From: a virus
DNA: 64,000 bases
Reading direction: 5' to 3' (one strand)
Virus record (IMG/VR): IMGVR_UViG_3300018424_007835
Coordinates: 45,718-109,717 of that record
Position 1 is the first letter of the stretch, and each line of letters begins with the position of its first letter. A model generated the notes under the pieces. The model did no database searches. It had not been told where the DNA came from and was given only the letters and a program-made list of their open reading frames with translations. The position numbers and the translations under genes are program-made. Shown piece by piece: positions 43,474 through 50,691 of this stretch.

Positions 43474-43556
43474 CCCCTGTGGCGAAATTGGCAAACGCAG
43501 CGGACTCAAAATCCGTGGCCCGTTGGGCTTGTGGGTTCGATTCCCACCAGGGGTAC
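43474..43556 (+). tRNA. tRNA-Leu(CAA)
   Basis: Acceptor GCCCCTG (43474-43480) pairs with CAGGGGT (43549-43555), discriminator A at 43556. D-arm GCG...CGC with GG in the loop. Anticodon stem GCGGA/TCCGT, loop CTCAAAA, anticodon CAA at 43508-43510 (reads UUG). A long variable arm (GCCC/GGGC) marks a class II tRNA, and the T-arm is GTGGG-TTCGATT-CCCAC. CCA is not encoded. UUG leucine codons are very common in the phage genes, so it may relieve codon mismatch with the host. Confidence 0.93.
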
Positions 43557-43560
43557 AAAT

Positions 43561-43589
43561 TTGACATTCTAATGGTAGTGTGTTATACT
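43561..43589 (+). promoter_or_regulatory. Promoter after the tRNA
   Basis: TTGACA (43561-43566), 17 bases, TATACT (43584-43589), then AAAGGAG and GTG 43609 after a short leader. Confidence 0.85.
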
Positions 43590-43608
43590 TGTCGGGTAAA
43601 GGAGCGTT

Positions 43609-44130
43609 GTGAATATTTTTTTTGTAGATGAAAATCCTGTTGTTGCTGCTCAAAGTTTGTGTGACAAGCATCAAGGTAAAATGCTTGTAGAGAGTGTGCA
43701 AATGATGGTGTCTGCTTTGCGTAGGCATGGTGCTGCGGATGCAGATGTTCCGTTGACTGCTAAGGGGACTCCACATAAAGGGGGGTATGCTAATCATCCA
43801 AGTACTCGCTGGGTCGGTGATTCTTTAAGCAACTTTACGTGGTTGTTTGATCATTCTGTTGCTCTTGCTGATGAGTTTGCTCTTAGGTTTGGTAAGGAAC
43901 ATGCTTGTGCTCGCCAACTAGATGCTGTGCGTGCTTCAGCTTGTATGGTGCCGGATGTTCCGATGACGGCTGTGCCGTTGTGTGTTGGCGATGAGCTGCA
44001 TGCCAAGTACGGCACCACGGCTGTTTTGTCGGAAGCAGTTGACATTTATCGTGAATTCTATATAATAGACAAAGCCAGTTTCGCTAAATGGTTGAAAGGT
44101 CGTCCTTCTCCTGATTGGTGGAATTGTTAA
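43609..44130 (+). CDS. Conserved phage protein of the MNIF..D..P..AA...CDKH type
   Basis: 173 residues. The start MNIFFVDENPVVAAQSLCDK HQGKMLVESVQM and the later HPSTRWVGDSLSNFTWLFDH and EFALRFGKEHACARQL are typical of a small family found in many tailed phages, sometimes labelled pyrimidine-dimer DNA glycosylase-like on weak grounds. The conserved Asp, Cys, His and Lys near the N-terminus could be catalytic. Its activity is not established. It has its own promoter right behind the tRNA gene. Confidence 0.65.
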   Translation: MNIFFVDENPVVAAQSLCDKHQGKMLVESVQMMVSALRRHGAADADVPLTAKGTPHKGGYANHPSTRWVGDSLSNFTWLFDHSVALADEFALRFGKEHACARQLDAVRASACMVPDVPMTAVPLCVGDELHAKYGTTAVLSEAVDIYREFYIIDKASFAKWLKGRPSPDWWNC

Positions 44131-44159
44131 TCTTAATGTATTAGGAGGTACTACAAAGT

Positions 44160-44360
44160 ATGGAAACCAATATTAATGTAGACTTGCAAGCGGTTATCGC
44201 TGATTTGCTTGACCAAATTAAGCGTCTTACTGGGGACAATGCTGTTCTTCGTACCGTTGTTAGGCAGATGCAGCAGGAAGAAGAAGCTAAGGCTGCTCAA
44301 GTTTCCGCCGTTTCCCCAGACGCAGCAGAGGCCCCAAAAGGTCGAGCTAAGGCGAGCTAG
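44160..44360 (+). CDS. Small coiled-coil protein, 66 aa
   Basis: Not recognised. A helical heptad region (LQAVIADLLDQIKRLTGDNA, VLRTVVRQMQQEEEAKAA) is followed by a basic, Ala/Pro-rich tail (EAPKGRAKAS). AGGAGGT (44143-44149) precedes ATG 44160. Together with the coiled-coil gene at 44745 it flanks a small structural-type gene, so it may be a minor assembly factor. Confidence 0.6.
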   Translation: METNINVDLQAVIADLLDQIKRLTGDNAVLRTVVRQMQQEEEAKAAQVSAVSPDAAEAPKGRAKAS

Positions 44361-44400
44361 TTACGCCCCCTTCGATGTATAATATACGTAAGGAGGGATC

Positions 44401-44745
44401 ATGGCTGCTGGTTCATACGACATGACCTGCGAGCAGGGCACAACTTTTATAAGGACGCTAACTGTCAAAAATCCAGATGGGTCATTAAGAGACTTTACGG
44501 ATTTTACCGGCAGGATGCATGTGCGTCGCAGGATTACTGATATTACACCAATTATAGAGCTGACATCAGAGAATGGGCGGTTGTCTTTAAACTCTGATGG
44601 TCAGATTGTTGTGAGTCTATCTGCGTCTGAGACAGCAGCCATGACCGATGGCGGTGTGTATGATTTAGAAATAGAAAACTCCACTGGAGATGTCGAGCGG
44701 GTCATAGAAGGCCAGTTTAATTTCAAATTTGAGGTTACAAGATAA
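44401..44745 (+). CDS. Ig/BppU-like beta protein, paralogue of 53407
   Basis: 114 residues: MAAGSYDMTCEQGTTFIRTL, VKNPDGSLRDFTDFTGRMHV R, SENGRLSLNSDGQIVVSLSA, YDLEIENSTGDVERVIEGQF. The order (M.AG.YD, NPDG.L, RM.VR, NGR, G.I..SLS.S, YDLE, R..EG.F) is the same as in the protein at 53407. Such small beta-sandwich proteins resemble N-terminal baseplate-anchoring domains of phage fibres (BppU type). AAGGAGG precedes ATG; a TATAAT (44378-44383) lies just upstream without a clear -35. The stop overlaps the next ATG. Confidence 0.65.
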   Translation: MAAGSYDMTCEQGTTFIRTLTVKNPDGSLRDFTDFTGRMHVRRRITDITPIIELTSENGRLSLNSDGQIVVSLSASETAAMTDGGVYDLEIENSTGDVERVIEGQFNFKFEVTR

Positions 44746-44969
44746 TGTTTAGTTATGAAGCAGATACAACGCTTAAGGCAGCTTGGTCAACAATTGTTGA
44801 GCTACAGGAGCAGGTGTTAGACTTGAAGTCTAAGCTTATAGTTGCGGAGCAGGTGGTAAAAGAGTTAGTTTACTCAGAGGCACAGGTTGAGCAATTCCCG
44901 CAGGAGCAGACGGAAGGTACGGAGAGTGTGCCTTTCCCCGCAGATGCTGATGTTACAGCACTTGACTGA
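44745..44969 (+). CDS. Small coiled-coil protein, 74 aa
   Basis: Not recognised. Residues ~10-45 form a heptad-rich helix (STIVELQEQVLDLKSKLIVA EQVVKELVYSEAQ) and the C-terminus is acidic (PFPADADVTALD). It overlaps the previous stop (TAATG) and so is translated with the Ig-like protein; a partner or adaptor role is plausible. Confidence 0.6.
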   Translation: MFSYEADTTLKAAWSTIVELQEQVLDLKSKLIVAEQVVKELVYSEAQVEQFPQEQTEGTESVPFPADADVTALD

Positions 44970-44972
44970 GTT

Positions 44973-45302
44973 ATGCAGGAATTAAATTGGAACAAAGACG
45001 GCCATCGTTTACTGTTAAACATAAACAAATCGTCGCTTGATGTGGCCCCCGGCATTTGCCCAAATGGTGCAAGTGAGGGGGCCGCTTGCTATCATAGAGG
45101 CATTCAATCTTGCTTGGTTAACCACTTTATAAATGTGTTTGGATTAGAAACCAACACAGGCACCGTGGCCGCTTCAGACATTATTGAGATTGCTTGGTGC
45201 AGCGAAGGCAATGAATGGGACATTGATTTGGTGGAGTTTTTAATGATACCAGTTAATGACCCACATTTTCATGATTGGTACATAGGTATAACCAGCGAGT
45301 AG
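44973..45302 (+). CDS. Hypothetical protein, 109 aa
   Basis: Not recognised. It has several Cys and His residues (DVAPGICPNGASEGAACYHR GIQSCLVNHF; NDPHFHDWYIGI) that could bind metal, and an acidic centre (IIEIAWCSEGNEWDIDLVEF). It starts three bases after the preceding stop without a strong ribosome site and ends just before the promoter of the gp25-like gene. Confidence 0.55.
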   Translation: MQELNWNKDGHRLLLNINKSSLDVAPGICPNGASEGAACYHRGIQSCLVNHFINVFGLETNTGTVAASDIIEIAWCSEGNEWDIDLVEFLMIPVNDPHFHDWYIGITSE

Positions 45303-45332
45303 TTGAAGAACCCTTCATAATTTCGGTAGACT
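45303..45332 (+). promoter_or_regulatory. Probable promoter of the baseplate wedge genes
   Basis: TTGAAG (45303-45308), 18 bases, TAGACT (45327-45332), then TTGGAGG and GTG 45360. Confidence 0.6.
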
Positions 45333-45359
45333 TTATATGAAGGTATTTTTGGAGGAACC

Positions 45360-45665
45360 GTGGCTGAGTATGTGCTTTCGCATCCTTTTAGAATTGACAA
45401 TGATAACGGTCGCCCTGCGACTGTCTATTCGGATTCTGCAACTTACAAAGCTGAGCAGATTAATTCTATCATTCGCACAGAAAAAGATGAGCGGCCTCTG
45501 TTGGACCGTTTTGGAATGAATGATCCCACGTTCCATAGGTTTGACGCAGCAGAGTTTTTGTCGACGGTTCGACGTTTTTACGATCAGGAAGAGTTGCTTA
45601 TCACGGATATAAAAGTTAAGTCTGTCAGTGGCGTGGACGCTGATGTGTTGATTGAGTTTGAGTGA
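45360..45665 (+). CDS. Baseplate wedge protein, gp25/gpW-like
   Basis: 101 residues. LSHPFRIDNDNGRPATVYSD, TYKAEQINSIIRTEKDERPL LDRFGMND, then FLSTVRRFYDQEELLITDIK. The FR.D..G......A.......I..T..-ER.L...FG pattern is that of gp25-like wedge proteins, which start sheath assembly in contractile tails. It is followed by baseplate J, its usual neighbour. GTG 45360 follows TTGGAGG. Confidence 0.82.
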   Translation: MAEYVLSHPFRIDNDNGRPATVYSDSATYKAEQINSIIRTEKDERPLLDRFGMNDPTFHRFDAAEFLSTVRRFYDQEELLITDIKVKSVSGVDADVLIEFE

Positions 45666-45672
45666 GGTTGCT

Positions 45673-47268
45673 GTGGCTAATTCCCCTGATGTAAGTATTT
45701 ATAAGGATCTTACTATTTTTGATGAAGATCCTGTGGCGATCCTTAACACTATTCTTGAAGGTGGGCGGGCGTTGCTGCCAAACTGGTCACCGCAGGCGGG
45801 GCAGATTGAAGTGGTCCTTGCTGAAATTTTCGCAGACCGCTCCGCTCAGGTTGTGGCCGGGATTAATAGGCTACCGTCTGCGACTGCTGAGGTCCTGCTT
45901 CAACTGTTCGGTCTGACCCGCAGCGACGGCACCAAGGCTACCGCTAGCATAAATATTGTACAAAGCGCACTAAACACGGCGCTGCCAGCAGGGACAGAGT
46001 TTCTGTACGTTGATGCGGTGACTAATATTTCTTACATTTACACATTGGACGAGGATTTTATTGCTTCTGCGGCTAATGTTGCCCAAGCAGCCGCTGTAAC
46101 GGCTTTGGACATTGGGCAGTCGTACAATGTTTCCACTGGTGGCGGCCCGTTGTCACTTCTTACGAGCAGCCCCACGTTTGTTTCGGCAGTTTTTAGCACG
46201 GACCCTTCTGGGGGTTTAAACGCTGAAACAGACGCAGAGTATTTTGACCGTGGTGTTGCGTTGCTTGCTAGTTATACAACTGCGACGACTACTGCAAATC
46301 AAATTAAGAATTATGTGGGGACGAATAAGTCGTATGCTTATCGTGTTGCTGCTTATAATCGCAGGAAGTATAGGGATCGGGATACGACTTCTTCTTCGTA
46401 TGGTGTTCATGATGGTTATGTTTTGGTTGCTGTGGCCGGGCAGACTGATGTTGCTAGTGCAGCGGCTACTGAGGTGGTGGTGTCGGCCTCTGATTTGTTT
46501 GATTTGCATACGTCTTTAGAGGAGCGCACTCCTTCTGGTTTGTCGGTTGAGGTGATGTCTGCTGAGTTGGCGAAGGTGCATGTTACGGCGTCTGTGAAAG
46601 CGTTGGATGGTTATACTTTTAGTTCTGTTAAGGCTGCGGTTGAGGCTGCGTTGCAGGACTATCTTTCTCCTAATTCTTGGGATTGGGAAAATCAGCGTGT
46701 CCGCCGGAATGAGATTATTTCTACGATTGATGCGGTGGAGGGTGTTGATTATGTTGATACTTTGTCTATGGACGCTGTTTCTGCTGTTGGGTCTAGTAAT
46801 GTTGGGTATTACGACGTTTCGGGTGGAACAAGAACTACGGTGTCGCTGACGACTTCGGGTGTTACCGATGGGACATATGAGGCGGGCGACCTTGGTTTTT
46901 ATTATGTGGATGCTCGAACCGGGCCCCCGGTGATTTATAAATTTGTGAATACGGGGCAGGTTACTGTTACGGGCGGAGCGGCTACTGCTATCTTTGAGGC
47001 GGTGGCTGAGGGTATTAATTATAATGAGAGTGCTAACGGTGGCAAAGTTGATCGTACGGCGACGCTTATTGGTACGGGAACTGCTGCTGCAGCCCTTGGT
47101 ACTGCGAGTGTGGCTGCCACCTCGTTCTTTGCTGGGGGTAGCGATAACATCAACCAGTTTACAGTTTTGAACAATGCTTCTCCGACAGCGAATGTTTCGA
47201 CAGATATTGTTTTACGTAACTTAGGTACGCTGGTGACGTATGGTACGTTGACAATTACTGAGGCGTGA
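45673..47268 (+). CDS. Baseplate J-like wedge protein (gp6/gp47 type)
   Basis: 531 residues. An in-frame TTG lies upstream, but GTG 45673 has GAGG five bases before it and clears the preceding stop. Features are DEDPVAILNTILEGGRALLP, INRLPSATAEVLLQLFGLTR S, ALPAGTEFLYVDA, GLNAETDAEYFDRGVALLAS YTTATTTANQ, and KAAVEAALQDYLSPNSWDWE NQRVRRNEI. This is the Baseplate_J domain followed by its C-terminal domain. It forms the ring of wedges that links hub and fibres. Confidence 0.9.
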   Translation: MANSPDVSIYKDLTIFDEDPVAILNTILEGGRALLPNWSPQAGQIEVVLAEIFADRSAQVVAGINRLPSATAEVLLQLFGLTRSDGTKATASINIVQSALNTALPAGTEFLYVDAVTNISYIYTLDEDFIASAANVAQAAAVTALDIGQSYNVSTGGGPLSLLTSSPTFVSAVFSTDPSGGLNAETDAEYFDRGVALLASYTTATTTANQIKNYVGTNKSYAYRVAAYNRRKYRDRDTTSSSYGVHDGYVLVAVAGQTDVASAAATEVVVSASDLFDLHTSLEERTPSGLSVEVMSAELAKVHVTASVKALDGYTFSSVKAAVEAALQDYLSPNSWDWENQRVRRNEIISTIDAVEGVDYVDTLSMDAVSAVGSSNVGYYDVSGGTRTTVSLTTSGVTDGTYEAGDLGFYYVDARTGPPVIYKFVNTGQVTVTGGAATAIFEAVAEGINYNESANGGKVDRTATLIGTGTAAAALGTASVAATSFFAGGSDNINQFTVLNNASPTANVSTDIVLRNLGTLVTYGTLTITEA

Positions 47269-47280
47269 TGGGGGGCGTGA

Positions 47281-50200
47281 ATGCCACTTAGAAATTTTAA
47301 TCTTCTTAGTGCTAATCAACGTTCTTTTGGTACCGATGCTGGGTCTGACTTAGGTGGGTGGGCTTTAAGGTCGGGGGCGGCTACTGTTGGGCGGCTTTTG
47401 GATGCGGGTGCGTATAATACGTATATTCCGGGGGATGAGTTCTCGGATGTTTACGTTAATAATTTGTTGTTTGTTCGTCCCACTTCGGCGTCGGCTGATG
47501 TTGTTATTGAATCTCCTTTTTTGACTGTTACGCCGGGTAATGTTTATTTGGTGAGCATGGCTATTGGGTCCCTGCTTCCTAAAACGGCGACTATTCGTAT
47601 GGAATTTTACGGAACGGCTTCTACGCCTGCTGCTTCGGCGGCGGAGGGGAGCGCTGTGGCTTCTGCTGCTATTAGTACTAATAGCATTATTTTACCGTTT
47701 CAGAGGATTTATAATAGTAATGAAACTTTGTCAGATGGTGTTTGGTCCTTAAGTACTGAACCGTTGGCCAAAGTGACAATCACGTTTGAGTCGCCTGCGG
47801 CGTCTGGGGACTTTTTCACTATTTTTGATCCTTTTGTAACAGAGGATGATCTTGCGCTGTCTGGTAATCTTTCTGGTTTAGCGTATTCGGATATGCCTAA
47901 CTTTATGCAGGTGGATGATAAAAATATTAACGATCTGCTCGGGGCTCGGGGGGCACAGGCGCTAAGTTTTCCTTTAAAACGTTTCACAGAGTCGTTGTAT
48001 CGACCTGTGGATTTGGTGGCTGCGGAGGCTTTAGAATTTGAGTACGTTCGACCTATTGCGGGTACTGAAAGTAAGTCTAAGCTTACTGATCCCGACACTG
48101 CCGCTTTGGGGTACCTGCCGTGGCTTGCGAGCGTTACTGGTACAACTCTTTTAACGATTGCTGGTGGAGGTATTTCTCCTTGGGCGGCGCTTGAACAAAA
48201 TGATGAGGACAGAAGTGGAGACCCAGGGGAGTGGGCGGACATAGAGGCAGTTGGCAATTGGAAGGACCTAGAGGGAGTGGGTGATGGGTTTTTTGATAAC
48301 ATTAAAGTCTTCAGGGATTTGATTCGCACAGGGTTCACTGGGATAAACTCGGGGCGCCCTGATACAATTGCGTCGTTTTTACAAACAGTTGTTGGTGCCG
48401 CTGAGTTTACTCCGGTCATAAAAAATAATGATAGAGACAACCCTTTCCTTGTTGAAGTTTTGGTTGACCCCGCAACTGACCTTGGTGGGACTTTCATTAA
48501 AGACTATACAGACTTTGGATTGTCTGCTGGCGCTAATTCATCAACAACTGGTAGTGTTGTGGACTCCGGTCGAGGATCTTTGGACTTCAGTAAGCTGGTC
48601 TATCCGGCGACGCATTCTAATAATGATGCGACTGGTGCGGTTACTTATGGTAGAAGCTTTGTATCTGATGCGGATGGGTTCGCCCGCCATTTACGTCTAG
48701 TCCCTGGTGCTGCTGGGGCAGCGTCGGCGGTGCCAGAATTAGGCGGCGGTATTGCTGACGCACACTACACTGCAGGGGCTGCGTATGTGTACGGTAATAC
48801 CGGCCCAACCAGCTACGGGTCAGTGACGGCATCTGTAACGGCGGTGCCTTTTGGCGGTTCCGGCAATACGCTTTCTTTGGGTGGGGTGCAGACTGAGTAC
48901 GAGCTTATTTTTGTTCTTTCCGACATTACTCTTCCTACTGCGTCCATTGATGCAGCAGGCTCAGGCGGCAACACCCCCGCAGATTGGCTTTACCGAGAAA
49001 AACGTTTGTTAGCGTGTGGTACAGACAGCGGCGGTAACGGCAACGATTGGGCCGTCTACCTTGTTTCAGGGTCTACGGGTGCTGCCGATAACCAAACTAG
49101 ATTGATGCTTATTGACGGATATAACAACGTTGGGGCCACAAACTACGCTGTTTCTGATCCCATTGATTTCGGGGTAATCAGCAGTCGAGGAGATGTCGTT
49201 CTTCGGGTTAAGCGGTCTGCAGTTGAGTCAGCCTCGGCAACAGCTACTTTCTACGCACAGTCGTCTATTTATGATGACTGGGATACTCATCAGGTTGGCG
49301 AGGTTGTGTTCCAGCCAACTTCTGCGGCAGTAGTCGCACCCGACACAAATGGCGCAATTCAAATTCTTGGGGAGTTAAACTCTAACGACAACTGGGCTGA
49401 CGCAGTTCCGGTCTCTTGCAGCGTTAAGCGATTTATGTTTTTCAAGGAGTTAATTAGTTTCGCTGGGGAATCGGCCACCTCTTCGGCTGCGCACGCCTAT
49501 TTTAATGGAGGATCAGCTACTAACTTTGGCGTGTACTCGTATACCCCCACGCTTGATATTGATTTCTCAGGTAGAGGTATTTACGACAGTTCGTTCACGC
49601 TTTCGGATTATGTTGATGGTAGGCGTTCTGGGTTAACGAATACTGTGACCGTAACAGTGAATGAAGCGGCGACGAACGGGTTGGATGTGTTGGCGTTCCG
49701 TAACACTGGGACGGACTACTGGTACTATGGTACTGCTGCACCGTCTATTGCGGGTGACACTTTGACCATTGATGGTCTTTCTAATAGTACGGCGTACAGA
49801 GTTGTGCCGACTATTGTTAACACTGGTACTGGTGCCACGTCCACTTCAGACTTTACTGATTTCACCACAGACGGCAGTGGCGTGCTTACTCTTTCAGCTT
49901 CGGCCGCTTATGTTGGGGTATCAGCCCTTTACGGAGGCATTACAGCTTCAGCTATTGAAGTGCAACCTAGTGGCGGTGGGACAGCTCTTGCCCGTTTCTT
50001 GCCTACAACTATTGCCGCAAGTGCCACAAGCGGGCCGGATAGCATTAACAGCAACAACACATGGACACTGACTCGTGCGTTCCCCGCTTCTTCAATTGCC
50101 TACGCACCAAGCCAGATTATCAACAGAGACTTTTTACATGTGTACGAAGGTGGCCCCACTTTCAACAACTGCCCCAAGATTGAAGTGTACAGTGATTTTT

Positions 50201-50667
50201 CTGTGCTGCTACAGTGTCGGCGTTTCTGGACAGCCTCCACTGGCACGGAATTCGACATTCTCCGCATCGAAACCAACGAAGTGACCCCTAAAGGGTTGCG
50301 CATATTTTATGATGGCCCGGCGATTAAAGCCACATTCTACGACGGCACAAATACCGAAACTGTGTCATGGACCGAATCCCCCGCCTACGGCTCCTGGCAA
50401 TGGTTCGTGGTTCGTAGAGACCCAACTAACGGGTTAAGTCTGGTGCCACCGGGGTCGTACTCTCCTTCAAATCTAGTGTCTGGTTCTGAGATTACGGCAT
50501 CCGCCACAGCCACTTCTCTTTTCAGTTCACCTACTTCTGTGATGAAGTTGGGCGAGGACGACGGTGCCAGCGCATGGAATGCACGGTTTGGTTTGTCAGA
50601 GTTTGTGTACTTTGACAGAAAACTTACAGATGCTGAAATAGAGCTTTTGAGCACGCAAATATCCTAG
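47281..50667 (+). CDS. Tail protein I-like baseplate protein fused to a LamG/concanavalin-like C-terminus
   Basis: 1128 residues. It follows baseplate J, where P2-type gpI is expected, and contains a gpI-like segment at ~205-290 (SDMPNFMQVDDKNINDLLGA, FTESLYRPVDLVAAEALEFE, ALGYLPWLASVTGT). The N-terminal 200 are a jelly-roll-like beta domain. Further beta modules follow, with a fibre-like region (YWYYGTAAPSIAGDTLTIDG) and a final ~190-residue LamG-like domain (PKIEVYSDFSVLLQCRRFW, WQWFVVRRDPTNGLSL, FGLSEFVYFDRKLTDAEIEL). The C-terminus probably binds a host glycan. Third-position base use becomes C-rich from ~49900, so the tail end may be exchanged. Confidence 0.72.
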   Translation: MPLRNFNLLSANQRSFGTDAGSDLGGWALRSGAATVGRLLDAGAYNTYIPGDEFSDVYVNNLLFVRPTSASADVVIESPFLTVTPGNVYLVSMAIGSLLPKTATIRMEFYGTASTPAASAAEGSAVASAAISTNSIILPFQRIYNSNETLSDGVWSLSTEPLAKVTITFESPAASGDFFTIFDPFVTEDDLALSGNLSGLAYSDMPNFMQVDDKNINDLLGARGAQALSFPLKRFTESLYRPVDLVAAEALEFEYVRPIAGTESKSKLTDPDTAALGYLPWLASVTGTTLLTIAGGGISPWAALEQNDEDRSGDPGEWADIEAVGNWKDLEGVGDGFFDNIKVFRDLIRTGFTGINSGRPDTIASFLQTVVGAAEFTPVIKNNDRDNPFLVEVLVDPATDLGGTFIKDYTDFGLSAGANSSTTGSVVDSGRGSLDFSKLVYPATHSNNDATGAVTYGRSFVSDADGFARHLRLVPGAAGAASAVPELGGGIADAHYTAGAAYVYGNTGPTSYGSVTASVTAVPFGGSGNTLSLGGVQTEYELIFVLSDITLPTASIDAAGSGGNTPADWLYREKRLLACGTDSGGNGNDWAVYLVSGSTGAADNQTRLMLIDGYNNVGATNYAVSDPIDFGVISSRGDVVLRVKRSAVESASATATFYAQSSIYDDWDTHQVGEVVFQPTSAAVVAPDTNGAIQILGELNSNDNWADAVPVSCSVKRFMFFKELISFAGESATSSAAHAYFNGGSATNFGVYSYTPTLDIDFSGRGIYDSSFTLSDYVDGRRSGLTNTVTVTVNEAATNGLDVLAFRNTGTDYWYYGTAAPSIAGDTLTIDGLSNSTAYRVVPTIVNTGTGATSTSDFTDFTTDGSGVLTLSASAAYVGVSALYGGITASAIEVQPSGGGTALARFLPTTIAASATSGPDSINSNNTWTLTRAFPASSIAYAPSQIINRDFLHVYEGGPTFNNCPKIEVYSDFSVLLQCRRFWTASTGTEFDILRIETNEVTPKGLRIFYDGPAIKATFYDGTNTETVSWTESPAYGSWQWFVVRRDPTNGLSLVPPGSYSPSNLVSGSEITASATATSLFSSPTSVMKLGEDDGASAWNARFGLSEFVYFDRKLTDAEIELLSTQIS

Positions 50668-50691
50668 TAGAATAGTCGTTAGGAGGTTATT

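Noticed and set aside
45652-45672. Baseplate J start at TTG 45652
   Set aside because: It overlaps the gp25-like gene and has no ribosome site; GTG 45673 has GAGG five bases upstream.
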